A stretch of 64,000 bases of DNA from JAKACA01 sp052143575 (GTDB taxonomy: Bacteria > Actinomycetota > Acidimicrobiia > Acidimicrobiales > Bog-793), in assembly GCA_052143575.1 (NCBI GenBank), contig JBKQSP010000076.1, forward strand, positions 103,684 through 167,683, given 5' to 3'. Below are positions 16,819 to 25,470 of this stretch, in pieces; positions within the stretch are counted from its first letter, which is position 1; each line of letters begins with the position of its first letter. Made by a program: the position numbers and the translations under genes. The notes under the pieces were generated by a model. The model was not told where the DNA came from and did not search any database. It saw only the letters and a list, made by a program, of their open reading frames with translations.

Positions 16819-17364
16819 ATGAGAAGCCTGCTCGTCCTCACTGCCAGCGTGCTCGGTCTCATCGGGATCGGGATCGGAGCGATGAGCGCGGCCGGCCAGG
16901 GCGCCCTCGCCGATCCGGGCCAGTCCCACGCTCTGAGGACGTCGGCGCAGCCGCCAGGCTCTGCCGCCTCCGGGTTGTGCGGATCCGTGTCGTCGATCAC
17001 CGGGGCTGTCGTGCACCGCGTCGTCGCCCTGCCGCAGAACCACCCGAAGTTCAGCTTCCCCGCCGTCGTGCGCATCCGCAGCACGGGGGCCGCCAAGCGG
17101 GTGGCTCGGACCCTGTGTGCGTTGCCGCGCTTCCCGGAGGGCGTCTACAGCTGCCCGGTTGACCTCGGCATCTCCTACAACATCGAGTTCTCACTGGCGG
17201 GAGCGACGAAGACGGTCTCGGTCAACCCGTGGGGTTGCGAGACCGTCGGCGGCGCCATCTCGCCTCGGCGCGCCACGTCTGGCATGTGGCCCGTCCTCGG
17301 CTCGGCCATGGGCCTGCGGCACGCCACGCGGTCGACGTTTGCGGGCACGATCCCGGGGTCCTGA
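16819..17364 (+). CDS. Secreted protein of unknown function
   Basis: 181 residues, not recognised. The N-terminus is a good Sec signal peptide (MRSLLVLTASVLGLIGIGIG, with AxA-like sites near ALA at about residue 30). The mature part has four Cys (GLCGS, TLCALP, YSCPVD, WGCETV), probably two disulfides, and beta-like segments such as FSFPAVVRIRS and YNIEFSLAGATKTVSV. It stands alone between the divergent MerR gene and a convergent gene. The start is the only sensible ATG; no strong ribosome site is visible. Confidence 0.7.
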   Translation: MRSLLVLTASVLGLIGIGIGAMSAAGQGALADPGQSHALRTSAQPPGSAASGLCGSVSSITGAVVHRVVALPQNHPKFSFPAVVRIRSTGAAKRVARTLCALPRFPEGVYSCPVDLGISYNIEFSLAGATKTVSVNPWGCETVGGAISPRRATSGMWPVLGSAMGLRHATRSTFAGTIPGS

Positions 17365-17394
17365 TCTCCGCGGTCGGCCACGCCGCCCCATCGG

Positions 17395-18243
17395 TCAGCC
17401 GCGCTGGATGGTGAGCGTCTGCGGGAGCGGCGTCTCGAGGAGGGCGTCCGCCCGCCCGCAGTTGACCGAGAGGGCGAGGCACCCGTCGCTGTCGATGAGC
17501 ACGGCGATGCCGCCGCGGGGGACCTCGGCGAAGGTCTCGGCGTAGAGCGCCCGCACGACCGTCCCGCCGGTTCGCACGGTGACGGTGTCGCCGATCTGCA
17601 GGCCGAGGGTAGAGACGGTCGTAGCGTCGCCACTCAACTGCACGTTCCCGAAGCCGTCCACCTGCAGCACCTCGAGCTCACCGAGGCCGCCGGCATCCAC
17701 TCGGGCGCCCGGTCGGGCGAGGCGCACGAGGCTGGACGGGTCGACCTCGCTGCCGGCGTCTCCCAGCTCGACTCCCGCAGCGAGGTGAGCGGCGACGGGG
17801 ACGAAGACGTCGCGTCCGTCGAAGGTTCGCGACCGCGGCTCGAGCCAGAGCTCCGGGCGGTCGAGTACCACGGCGCGCAGCTCCGGCGATGCCTGCTCGG
17901 CCGCCCACAGCAGCAGCCCGTTGTCCGGGCCGACGAAGGCGTGCCGCCCGGCCGTGATGGCCACGGCGCGCCGAGTGCTGCCGACTCCCGGATCGACGAC
18001 GCCGACATGGACACCGTTCGGCACGAACGACATGAACCGTTGCAGCCGGAGGGCGCCGAGGCGGACGTCCTGTGGCGGGACGCTGTGGTCGAGATCGATC
18101 ACGGCCACGTCGGGAGCGATGCGGAAGGCGACGGCATGCAACGCACCGACGAAACCCGCCCCGTGCCCGTAGTCCGTCGTCAAGGTGATGCAGCCGTAGC
18201 GCGGCAGGCCGCCGTCGGCTGCCCGGATGGCGCGGCGGGTCAC
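17395..18243 (-). CDS. SAM hydroxide adenosyltransferase (DUF62 family)
   Basis: 282 residues. The DUF62/chlorinase-fluorinase family splits S-adenosylmethionine to adenosine and methionine with hydroxide as nucleophile in most members. Seen: ITLTTDYGHGAGFVGALHAV near the N-terminus (SAM-binding start), DLDHSVPPQDVRLGALRLQR, VGVVDPGVGSTRRAVAI and FVGPDNGLLLWAAEQ, followed by the C-terminal domain ending in LSVNCGRADALL. The Cl/F-specific Ser-loop of fluorinase is not evident. GTG 18243 is set by its GTGA overlap with the DUF2237 gene upstream. Confidence 0.88.
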   Translation of the reverse strand: MTRRAIRAADGGLPRYGCITLTTDYGHGAGFVGALHAVAFRIAPDVAVIDLDHSVPPQDVRLGALRLQRFMSFVPNGVHVGVVDPGVGSTRRAVAITAGRHAFVGPDNGLLLWAAEQASPELRAVVLDRPELWLEPRSRTFDGRDVFVPVAAHLAAGVELGDAGSEVDPSSLVRLARPGARVDAGGLGELEVLQVDGFGNVQLSGDATTVSTLGLQIGDTVTVRTGGTVVRALYAETFAEVPRGGIAVLIDSDGCLALSVNCGRADALLETPLPQTLTIQRG

Positions 18244-18599
18244 GTGGCGGCGTGCGCCTGCAGATCCGCCAGGAGAACCCACTCGAGGGTCGTCCGGTGG
18301 GTGGCGGCGAGGACCACCTTCGGGGCCGCTCCGGCTTCGAAGGCCTCCTGCCAGCGAGCGGCGCAGAGGCACCACTGGTCGCCCGGCTGCAGCCCGGCGA
18401 AGCCGTACTCCGGCTTCGGCGTGCTCAAGTCGTTGCCGACCGCCTTCGAGAAGGCGAGGAAGTCCGCCGTGAGCTGGACGCACACCGTGTGCACACCGAG
18501 ATCCTCGCCGCCGGTATTGCAGCAGCCGTCGCGGTAGAAGCCGGTGAGCGGATCGAAGCTGCACGGTTGCAGATCGGTGCCGAGGACGTTGAGCGCCAT
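18240..18599 (-). CDS. DUF2237 family protein
   Basis: 119 residues, typical DUF2237 size. The family hallmarks are visible: NVLGTDLQPCSFDPLTGFYR, DGCCNTGGEDLGVHTVC, FLAFSKAVGNDLSTP and GLQPGDQWCLCAARW. Several conserved Cys suggest metal or cofactor binding, but no function is established for the family. Lies 3 bp after the epimerase gene and overlaps the DUF62 gene, so all three are in one operon. Confidence 0.9.
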   Translation of the reverse strand: MALNVLGTDLQPCSFDPLTGFYRDGCCNTGGEDLGVHTVCVQLTADFLAFSKAVGNDLSTPKPEYGFAGLQPGDQWCLCAARWQEAFEAGAAPKVVLAATHRTTLEWVLLADLQAHAAT

Positions 18600-18602
18600 G
18601 GC

Positions 18603-19184
18603 CTAGTTCACCAGCTCGCGGTGCAGGCCGAGGTCGGCGAAGTTCGGCAGGGTGGCATCCTTCTCCGAGATGAGGGCGCGGTTGCCTCTGTCGATGGCGA
18701 GCGGCCACGGGATGGAGAGATCCGGGTCGAGCGGGCTCACGGCGACGCCCGCCATGGTTGGGGCCCATTCGGCGTCGAAGCAGTAGAGGTAGAGGCATCC
18801 TTCGCTCACGGCTTGGAACCCGTTGCAGACACCGCTCGGCACGAGCACCTGCATGCCAGGCTCGAGCTCGAGGGTGAGCAGCGTGCCGAAGGACCCAGAG
18901 CCGGGACGGGCGTCGAGGTAGGCACCGAAGGCCCGCCCGGCGGCGACGCCGACGAGCTTGGTCATGTCCTCCCCGTGGAGGCCACGGATGGCACCGAGGC
19001 CCGAGCTCGTGAGGTTGACCTGGCGGGGCACCGAGAGCGAGCCGTCGCCGAGGGACTGAAACACACTCTTGCGGTAGAGCTCCCGGACGGTGCCTCGCTC
19101 GTCGGTCACCTGCTTGCTGCGGAGGAGGAGGAGGCCGTCGATGGACGTGGCCTCCTGCTCGAAGTCGCTGACGTTGGGCGGCAT
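18603..19184 (-). CDS. dTDP-4-dehydrorhamnose 3,5-epimerase family protein
   Basis: 193 residues of the RmlC cupin family: ELYRKSVFQSLGDGSLSVPR, VNLTSSGLGAIRGLHGEDMT (RGLH holds the catalytic-type His), GRAFGAYLDARPGSGSFGTL and LVPSGVCNGFQAVSEGCLYL. The Tyr/acid details are close to RmlC, though this short member has no other deoxysugar genes nearby, so the substrate may differ. ATG 19184 lies 8 bp after the pxpB-pxpC stop with GGGGAG about 12 nt upstream. Confidence 0.82.
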   Translation of the reverse strand: MPPNVSDFEQEATSIDGLLLLRSKQVTDERGTVRELYRKSVFQSLGDGSLSVPRQVNLTSSGLGAIRGLHGEDMTKLVGVAAGRAFGAYLDARPGSGSFGTLLTLELEPGMQVLVPSGVCNGFQAVSEGCLYLYCFDAEWAPTMAGVAVSPLDPDLSIPWPLAIDRGNRALISEKDATLPNFADLGLHRELVN

Positions 19185-19191
19185 GGCGCGA

Positions 19192-20835
19192 TCATGCTCC
19201 CCGGCCGGATCCGCTGTCGAGATCGAGGGGCATCCATCCCGTGACGAAATCTGGCCCGCCGGCTCCCGCCGATGCGCGAGCGCTCGCGGCCTGCTCGAAA
19301 CGTACGACGTCACCCGGGCAGAGCTGCCCGCAGGCAGGCAGGCTGGCGCCGATCACGACGGCGACGACCGGGTAGCCGCCGACCGTGCCGCGGTCGGGCC
19401 CGAGCACGATGGGGCATCCGTCCGGGGGGAGCTGAACGGCCCCGGTGACGGTAGCGCGGGAGGCCGTGGCAGGCAGAGCGATCGATGGCTCGGTGTCGGG
19501 AGCGCCCTCCGCCTCGAGCGGGACGAGCCGCGTCCCCACGCGGTCGCTTTCCCGGGCGACGGCAAAGGGCATCGAGAGCAACCGCGCCAAGGCGGCGGCC
19601 GCCGCCGGGCTGCCGGTACCGTCCGGCCCGACGACGACCTGCAGGACCCCGTCGAAGGCGGGCGGTTCGAACCAGCGCCCACGCGCCCGACCGCTCCGGC
19701 CGAGATCGAGCTCGTCGCCCGCCCGGAGGGGACCGGGCCACAGCCCGGAGGTGGCGTCGGTGGCGCGGCTTCCGAGGACCGGCGTGATCTCGATCCCGCC
19801 GCTGATCCCGAGATAGGCGTGCAGGGAGCGCTCGACGGCCCCGATCGAGACGATCTGGCCCTGCTCGACGAACTGCACGCTCGATGGCGGCATCGCCCGC
19901 CCGTCGATACGGAGCGGGCAGTCCCCGACGAGGGCGACAAAGGCGTCGCAGCGGAACTGCAGGCTGGGGCCCGCAAGGGTGATCTCGAGGACGCCGCTCG
20001 TTCCGGGGTTCCCGACGGCGCTGTTGGCGATGCGGTGGCGCAGCGCATCGGCGGGGCCGGCCGGGGGGACGCCGAGATGGGCGACACCGAGCCGGCCTCG
20101 ATCCTGCACGAGGGCTCGCGCGCCGGCCTCGATGACGCGGACGCGTCGGGGGCCGCCGGCAGTGATGGGCAGGCGAGCCGGCGGCCGCTCCGGGGCGAGC
20201 GAGTCGACGGGGCGGATGCGCACGAGGTCGGAGGGCGCCAGTGTCGCCGGGTCGGCTTTGGTGGCGTCGAAGAGCTGGATCGCCGCGCGTCCAAGGACGT
20301 TCCAACCCCCCGGGGTCGCCGACGGGTAGATGCCGGCGTAACCGCCGGCGAGGGCGAACGAGCCGGCAGCCAGCCGCGGCCTCGGTCGCGCCAAGCGGGG
20401 AACCGAGGCCAGTGGCTCGCCCAGGCCGACGAGGTACGGGAAGCCCGGCATGAAGCCGAGCCAGCCGACGCTGAGGGGTGTATCCGCCAGCTGCGAGACG
20501 ACCTCGCTCACGGAGAGCCCGGCGTGCTCGGCAACGCCGTCGAGGTCGCTGCCGTCGAAGCACACCTCCACCTCGACGTGTCTCCCGGTCGCCGGGCTGG
20601 CGTTGCCGGCCAACCCGGCGGCGAGCTCAAGCGCCTCGCCCACCGACGTGACGCCGTCGTCCACGAGCACGCCGACGCTGTCGGCGGCCGGAACGACCTC
20701 CACGACACCGGGCGGTTGTTCAGCCCGCAGAGCCCGGGCAAGGGCTTGTGCCTCCTGCCAACCGCCCGTGAAGACGAGACCGGCGCCGCCGCCCATCGCC
20801 GTCGTGCGGCGCAGCGACAAGGGCGAGGACGTCAC
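19192..20835 (-). CDS. pxpBC: 5-oxoprolinase subunit B-C fusion (KipI-KipA)
   Basis: 547 residues formed by two domains that are usually separate proteins. Residues about 15-220 are PxpB/KipI (allophanate hydrolase subunit 1 type; LGFMPGFPYLVGLGEPL, LAGGYAGIYPSATPGGWNVL). Residues about 230-530 are PxpC/KipA (biotin-dependent carboxylase type; LVQDRGRLGVAHLGVPPAGP, IANSAVGNPGTSGVLEITLA, YLGISGGIEITPVLGSRATD). With PxpA it hydrolyses 5-oxo-L-proline to glutamate using ATP. The GTG at 20835 overlaps the pxpA stop as GTGA. Confidence 0.92.
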   Translation of the reverse strand: MTSSPLSLRRTTAMGGGAGLVFTGGWQEAQALARALRAEQPPGVVEVVPAADSVGVLVDDGVTSVGEALELAAGLAGNASPATGRHVEVEVCFDGSDLDGVAEHAGLSVSEVVSQLADTPLSVGWLGFMPGFPYLVGLGEPLASVPRLARPRPRLAAGSFALAGGYAGIYPSATPGGWNVLGRAAIQLFDATKADPATLAPSDLVRIRPVDSLAPERPPARLPITAGGPRRVRVIEAGARALVQDRGRLGVAHLGVPPAGPADALRHRIANSAVGNPGTSGVLEITLAGPSLQFRCDAFVALVGDCPLRIDGRAMPPSSVQFVEQGQIVSIGAVERSLHAYLGISGGIEITPVLGSRATDATSGLWPGPLRAGDELDLGRSGRARGRWFEPPAFDGVLQVVVGPDGTGSPAAAAALARLLSMPFAVARESDRVGTRLVPLEAEGAPDTEPSIALPATASRATVTGAVQLPPDGCPIVLGPDRGTVGGYPVVAVVIGASLPACGQLCPGDVVRFEQAASARASAGAGGPDFVTGWMPLDLDSGSGRGA

Positions 20836-21587
20836 GATCGCACGAACGGCGTGATGACCGCACCGGCGCCCTGCAGGGACCGGCGGACGGCTCCGGCGAG
20901 ATCGAGGGCGGCCGGCGTGTCCCCGTGGATGCAGAGCGATGCGGGCCGCAGTGACAGCCAGGTGCCGTCCTCGGCTCGCACGCCCCCCCTGATGGCGAGA
21001 CCGACCGCCTGGCGCTGCGCCTCGGCCGGAGCGAGCACGGCTCCCGCTACGGAGCGATCGACGAGGGAGCCGTCCGCCCGGTAGGCGCGGTCGCAGAAGC
21101 CCTCCTCGACCCCCATCCACCCCCGTTCCCGCGCCAAACCCAGCAGGACGCCACCGGGCTGGGCGAGCAGGGGCAGTGGTGCGAGCCCGGCGCCCTCGAT
21201 CCCTTGCAGGACCGCTTCGGCGCAGGCGGCGTCACGTCCTGCCCGGTGGTAGAGGGCTCCGTGCAACTTCACGTAGGCGACGGCGGCGCCGCTTGCCGAG
21301 GCGATCTCGTTCAGTTGGGCGAGCTGATCGGCCACCTCCTCGGCGATCTCCCGGGGCGGTGTCGAAAGCTCCCGGCGGCCGAAACTCGGGCGGTCGCGGT
21401 ACGAGGGGTGAGCCCCGATCGTGACACCGTGGGCGAGGGCGGCCTGCACGGCGGCCGTCATGGAGCGGGCGTCCCCGGCGTGCCCGCCGCAAGCGATGTT
21501 GGCGCTCGTGACGACGCTGATGAGGGCGAGGTCGCCGTCGGTCTCCCCGAGGTCGGCGTTGAGGTCGATCTCCCTCTCTGTCACCAT
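20832..21587 (-). CDS. pxpA: 5-oxoprolinase subunit A (LamB/YcsF family)
   Basis: 251 residues. Starts with IDLNADLGETDGDLALISVV and SANIACGGHAGDARSM, the diagnostic YcsF motif, followed by GAHPSYRDRPSFGRREL, AYVKLHGALYHRA and RPASLCIHGDTPAAL. Works with the downstream fused subunit B-C. First gene of the minus operon ending at 17395; divergent from the site-2 protease gene. Confidence 0.94.
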   Translation of the reverse strand: MVTEREIDLNADLGETDGDLALISVVTSANIACGGHAGDARSMTAAVQAALAHGVTIGAHPSYRDRPSFGRRELSTPPREIAEEVADQLAQLNEIASASGAAVAYVKLHGALYHRAGRDAACAEAVLQGIEGAGLAPLPLLAQPGGVLLGLARERGWMGVEEGFCDRAYRADGSLVDRSVAGAVLAPAEAQRQAVGLAIRGGVRAEDGTWLSLRPASLCIHGDTPAALDLAGAVRRSLQGAGAVITPFVRS

Positions 21588-21719
21588 GTCATCCTGCCTC
21601 GCCGGCAGCGGCGCCTGCCCGGCAGTCGAAGCCCGCCTTCAGCGGGTGCACAGCGACCTCACAGTCTTGTACGGCACACTGTTGTTGCCGGGATCGGCAG
21701 AAGGGAGTAGCTGGACGAG

Positions 21720-22799
21720 ATGAGAGGTGCCGTCAAGATCGGTCGCATCGCCGGTGTGCCGATAAAGGTTCACTGGACTTTCTCGTTCCTCGTCCTGCTG
21801 CTCATCCTCGACAACACTCACCCCACGTGGTCGACGGCCTGGCCGATGGTCATCTGGGTCGTGGCGCTCTTCATGTCCGTGACGCTCCACGAGCTGGCTC
21901 ACTGCGCCGTCGCCCGCCGCCGCGGCCTCACCGTGCGTGACATCGTGCTGCTCCCCATCGGCGGTGTGTCGGAGATCACGGGCTTCCCGGCTGCACCGAA
22001 GGTGGAGCGCGACGTCGCCATCGCCGGCCCTGCGGCCAGCTTCGCCTTGGCCATCCTGCTCGGCCTTGCCGCCTTCCTCTCCGGCGGGAAGCTCTGGCCG
22101 CCGGCGCTGTGGGCGGGCTCCCTTGTGACGGACCTCGCCTGGATGAACCTCGTGCTCTGCGGCTTCAACCTCCTGCCGGCGCTCCCGATGGACGGCGGCC
22201 GCGTGTTGCGGGCGGTTCTCGCCGGCCGCGGCGACCCCTTGAAGGCCACCCGCATCGCCTCCAGCGTCGCCGTCGTGCTCGGTGCCGCCATGGTCGTCGT
22301 GGGCCTCCGCTACGACTTCCTGCTCGTGTTCATCGGGATCTTCGTGACGTTCGGGGCCTATGCGGAGCGCCGGGCGGCCACGGTACAGGCGTCGTTCAGC
22401 GGCCTTCGTGTCGGTGACGTCATGGCTCATGACCCGACGACCGTGCTCGGCGAGGTGACCGTGCAGCAGTTGGTGCCCTGGCTGCAGGCCTACCCGGGGC
22501 GTGCCGTGCCGATCGTCGAGAACGACCGTTACCTCGGCATCGCCGCCGTGGAGGATCTCATCGTGCAGCCGTGGGCGACGGTCCGAGACGCCTGCGACAA
22601 GGCCGCCCCCGTCCTCGACGCCTCCCAGCCGCTCTTCCCGGCCGCCCTGGAAGCCTTCTCGCGCTTCCGCCGCAACCAGCTCGCCGTTATGAGCGACGGC
22701 CACGTCGTCGGGGTCCTCTACCGCTGGACCCTGCAAGCCGTCGTCAACCAGAACGCACCGGCCGTCTCCGTGCGGGGCGGCGGTTCCAGAGCCGCCTGA
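21720..22799 (+). CDS. Site-2 protease family (M50B) metalloprotease with CBS-like tail
   Basis: 359 residues. Zinc motif HELAH at 57-61 in a membrane helix and the third ligand in LLPALPMDGG (D158), as in SpoIVFB-type M50B proteases that cut substrates in the membrane. Hydrophobic helices run over about 20-225. The C-terminal part (GLRVGDVMAHDPTTVLGEVT and LGIAAVEDLIVQPWATVRDA) looks like a CBS pair, known in this subfamily as a regulatory module. The target (for instance an anti-sigma factor) is unknown. Confidence 0.92.
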   Translation: MRGAVKIGRIAGVPIKVHWTFSFLVLLLILDNTHPTWSTAWPMVIWVVALFMSVTLHELAHCAVARRRGLTVRDIVLLPIGGVSEITGFPAAPKVERDVAIAGPAASFALAILLGLAAFLSGGKLWPPALWAGSLVTDLAWMNLVLCGFNLLPALPMDGGRVLRAVLAGRGDPLKATRIASSVAVVLGAAMVVVGLRYDFLLVFIGIFVTFGAYAERRAATVQASFSGLRVGDVMAHDPTTVLGEVTVQQLVPWLQAYPGRAVPIVENDRYLGIAAVEDLIVQPWATVRDACDKAAPVLDASQPLFPAALEAFSRFRRNQLAVMSDGHVVGVLYRWTLQAVVNQNAPAVSVRGGGSRAA

Positions 22800-22832
22800 G
22801 GCGGCTACGAGGCCGAACGAGCGGCCCCAACT

Positions 22833-22850
22833 GGGCGCCGACGGGCGCCC
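22833..22850 (+). terminator. GC-rich hairpin after the site-2 protease gene
   Basis: A perfect 7-bp stem (GGGCGCC, tetraloop GACG, GGCGCCC) begins 34 bp after the stop and is followed by CTTGTGT, which is a poor U-tract. Probable terminator of the protease gene. The next promoter seems to start right behind it. Confidence 0.55.
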
Positions 22851-22851
22851 C

Positions 22852-22881
22852 TTGTGTACGGACTCGACCTTCGTGTAGGCT
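22852..22881 (+). promoter_or_regulatory. Probable promoter of the NlpC/P60 gene
   Basis: TTGTGT (22852-22857) and TAGGCT (22876-22881) are 18 bp apart and about 80 bp before the start codon. I looked for a c-di-AMP (ydaO) riboswitch, common before actinobacterial cell-wall hydrolases, in the 80-nt leader and did not see its conserved parts. Confidence 0.5.
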
Positions 22882-22961
22882 GACCTGCATAAATCGTTGG
22901 CCCCCTGGCGGGCGCCGGCCGATGAACCACTCGCTGAGCCGCAGCTGGAAGTGAGCTCGTG

Positions 22962-24089
22962 ATGAAACGAAAACTGACAGTGGCTCTTGTGGCGGTTCTC
23001 ATCGCCACTCTCAGTGGTCAATTAACCGCTCTCGGAGCACAGGGATCCCATCACAAGACCCACCACCCGTCGAAGACGCCGAGCACGATCCCGACGGCGG
23101 CGGCGCCCCTGCTACAGCGCCTGTTGGTGACGGCGGGCGAGATCCGGGCAGAGGACGCCAAGGCCGCCGCCCTCTCGGAGACCTACGACCAGGCGACGAT
23201 GCGGCTGAAGCTTGCGCAGAAGCGCGTCGCCGCCTGCAATGCCAGCGTGGCGCTGGCACAGAGCCAGGTGGCGGCAGCCACGCTCAAGCTCCGCAAGGCC
23301 GCCATCCTCGCCTATGTGACCGGCCAGCTGGAGAACATCAACTCCCCGCTGCTCACGAACAATGCGAGCGACGGTGAGATGGTGGCCGTCTACGCCGGTT
23401 TCGCCGAGGGCAACCTGCAGGCGTCGCTGAACCGATACGTCTCGCTCCAGAACTCGATCTCGAACGGCCGCGAGGAAGCCGTCGCCACCGAGCTCGGCGT
23501 GCAGCTGCAAGTCGCCGAGATCGGCGCCCTGCGAGCGGAGGCGCAGCACCTCGTCAAGAAGGCGTCGCGCCAGTACGTATCCATCTCCGCCAAGCTGCTG
23601 AAGCTCGTCGGCGAGAAGGAGTTCAAGCGGCTGTTCTCGGGTTGGCCGGCCGGGGCGCCCTACAAGGGCAGAAACCTCGCCGGTCTCGATGCCCCCAAGG
23701 CGGCGGCGCCTCTCCAAGCGCTGGCGGCGGCGGCCGCTGCCCGCAAGTACCTGGGCGTCCCCTACGTCTGGGGAGGAGCCAGCAAGTCGGGCGTCGACTG
23801 CTCTGGGCTGACGATGCTCGCCTGGGCGGCGGCCGGCGTGCAGCTCGAGCATTCGGCCACCGTGCAGTGGGAGGAATCCGTCCCGGTCCCGCTGAGGGAT
23901 CTCCGTCCCGGCGACCTGCTCTTCTACCATTTCGCCAACGACGGCAACACGCCGATCACTCACGTCGTCATGTACCTCGGGAGCGGTCCCTACGGCCTCG
24001 CCACGGCGATCCAGGCTGCCCAACCCGGCACCGATGTCGCCTACACACCGGTCTATTTCACGGGGCTGGTGAGCGCCGGCGAGCCGTGA
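22962..24089 (+). CDS. Secreted NlpC/P60 peptidoglycan endopeptidase with coiled coil (RipA-like)
   Basis: 375 residues. Signal peptide KLTVALVAVLIATLSGQLTALGA at the N-terminus, a coiled-coil region (about 48-225; AGEIRAEDAKAAALSETYDQ, LKLAQKRVAACNASVALAQS) and a C-terminal NlpC/P60 domain (about 255-375) with the catalytic Cys in GVDCSGLTMLAW (about C280) and His in ITHVVMYLG (about H334). This layout is that of actinobacterial RipA/CwlO-type enzymes that cut peptide stems in the wall. A GTG 3 nt upstream is an alternative start; GGAAG serves either. Confidence 0.92.
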   Translation: MKRKLTVALVAVLIATLSGQLTALGAQGSHHKTHHPSKTPSTIPTAAAPLLQRLLVTAGEIRAEDAKAAALSETYDQATMRLKLAQKRVAACNASVALAQSQVAAATLKLRKAAILAYVTGQLENINSPLLTNNASDGEMVAVYAGFAEGNLQASLNRYVSLQNSISNGREEAVATELGVQLQVAEIGALRAEAQHLVKKASRQYVSISAKLLKLVGEKEFKRLFSGWPAGAPYKGRNLAGLDAPKAAAPLQALAAAAAARKYLGVPYVWGGASKSGVDCSGLTMLAWAAAGVQLEHSATVQWEESVPVPLRDLRPGDLLFYHFANDGNTPITHVVMYLGSGPYGLATAIQAAQPGTDVAYTPVYFTGLVSAGEP

Positions 24090-24124
24090 GCCTTCCTCCC
24101 GCCAGCGGGGTCACGCAGCCCCAT

Positions 24125-24130
24125 TAGGTT
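24125..24130 (+). promoter_or_regulatory. Probable -10 box of the MDR oxidoreductase gene
   Basis: TAGGTT lies 37 nt before the ATG at 24167, directly behind two short inverted repeats that follow the NlpC/P60 stop. No clear -35. Confidence 0.35.
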
Positions 24131-24166
24131 GGCGACGCCGGCGGAGTCGACGAGGAGGTCCAGCAC

Positions 24167-25150
24167 ATGCCACCGGATGCCCGGCGAATCACCGCCCGAG
24201 CCGCTCGCCTCGTCACCCATGGCGAGCCGCTCACGATCGACGAGGTGGAGCTGCCCGAGCCGTCACCCGGTGAGCTCATCGTCGACATGGCCTTCGGCGG
24301 GGTCAACCCCGTCGACCGCTATGGCGCCCTCGGACGCGTGGCCGTCGACGGCCCCCTCCCGCGCACGCTCGGTTCGGAGGGCTCCGGCTTCGTGGACGGC
24401 GACCGACACGTCATCGTCCGGGGGCACGGCCTTGGCTCGATGCGCGACGGCCTCTGGGCGACGCACGCCGTCGTCCCTGCGGACGCCCTCATCGACATAC
24501 CCACGGGCGTGCGACTCGAGGCCGCCGCCGCTCTTGGCATCGCCGGCGTGACGGCTTGGCGGACGGTCACCGAGCTCGCTCGCGTGACGACCGACGACCG
24601 CGTGCTCGTGCTTGGTGCGAGCGGGGGCGTGGGATCGATGATCGTCTCGATCGTGCATCGCATTGGTGCCACCGTGTGGGGCCAGACGGGCGACGCCGCC
24701 AAGGTGCCGTTCGTGGCTGCGCGGGGGGCTGAGCACGTTGCCGTCACGAGCGGGCAGGACGGCGAGATGGCGTCGTTCGTCGCCGAGTTGGCGGAGCTGC
24801 GACCGACGGTCGTCTTCGACCCGCTCGGCGGCCCGTTCTTCGGCGCCGCCGTCGAAGCCATGGCACCTCGAGGCCGCCTCGTCGCCTTCGGCACCTCTGC
24901 CGACAGCAGCGGGCTCGTCCCCCTCCAGGCGCTCTACCGCAAGTCGCTGCGGGTCATCGGCTACGGCGGTCTCATGGAGAGCGACGCCGCCATCGCCGCC
25001 GGCATCGAGGACGCCCTGCGGGCCCTCGGGGACGAGCGGCTCGAGGTCTGCGTCGACTCGCTCGTCCCGCTCGCCGACGTCAACGACGCCTTTGCCCGCC
25101 TCGTCGACCGATCCGTTCGCGGAAAGCTCGTTCTCGACCTGCGGGGCTGA
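24167..25150 (+). CDS. MDR-family NAD(P)-dependent oxidoreductase (quinone-oxidoreductase type)
   Basis: 327 residues of the zinc-free medium-chain reductase type. N-terminal GroES-like domain (GELIVDMAFGGVNPVDRYGA, TLGSEGSGFVDGDRHVIVRG) and a Rossmann domain with VLGASGGVGSMIVSIVHRIG (about 147-166) and a C-terminal VRGKLVLDL, the usual end of this family. The zinc-ligand Cys cluster of alcohol dehydrogenases is absent. GAGGAGG lies 11 nt before the ATG. Substrate unknown. Confidence 0.88.
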   Translation: MPPDARRITARAARLVTHGEPLTIDEVELPEPSPGELIVDMAFGGVNPVDRYGALGRVAVDGPLPRTLGSEGSGFVDGDRHVIVRGHGLGSMRDGLWATHAVVPADALIDIPTGVRLEAAAALGIAGVTAWRTVTELARVTTDDRVLVLGASGGVGSMIVSIVHRIGATVWGQTGDAAKVPFVAARGAEHVAVTSGQDGEMASFVAELAELRPTVVFDPLGGPFFGAAVEAMAPRGRLVAFGTSADSSGLVPLQALYRKSLRVIGYGGLMESDAAIAAGIEDALRALGDERLEVCVDSLVPLADVNDAFARLVDRSVRGKLVLDLRG

Positions 25151-25470
25151 GCATCGCCGGCACGGGTGAACCTCCGGTGAACGGCAGGTAGACGGGCCTG
25201 GGCGGCCGAAACGCCCACTTCGTCGTCCACAGTCTCGGGACGACGGAGCCGCTACGATCGCCGACGCGAAGCACGGGGGCGGCAACCCCAGCCCACGCGA
25301 GCGCCGGGTGTGGATGGGGCGTCGAGGTTTTCAACAGGCAGTGAGAGCGGTCGGCCGCTGGGTGGCGCCTGCGCCCCGGCGGCAGTGGCCGCCACCTGAA
25401 CAGCACGTGAACACCCGGCCCCTTCCTCGGGGCTGGCGCGCGAGGTGCTGCACGGGCGAGCATTGCCCGG
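25151..25470 (+). other. 320-bp gap before alaX with several short inverted repeats
   Basis: I see no coding frame with plausible protein sequence and no tRNA. The stretch holds several short inverted repeats (for example GGCCCC/GGGGCTGG around 25420 and CGGGC/GCCCG at 25455-25470, directly before the ATG of alaX) and repeated GTGAAC words near 25166, 25175 and 25409. It may hold the alaX promoter and a structured leader; none of the riboswitch classes I know fits. Confidence 0.4.

Noticed and set aside
19090..21084. Long plus-strand frame opposite the 5-oxoprolinase genes
   Set aside because: Composition is that of a shadow frame; the minus strand encodes well-conserved PxpA and PxpB-PxpC.
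22800..22961. Possible c-di-AMP riboswitch before the NlpC/P60 gene
   Set aside because: Such switches are common before actinobacterial wall hydrolases, but the conserved blocks are not present in this short leader.
25151..25470. Possible tRNA or riboswitch before alaX
   Set aside because: Short inverted repeats only; no cloverleaf, no CCA-type end and no known aptamer pattern.
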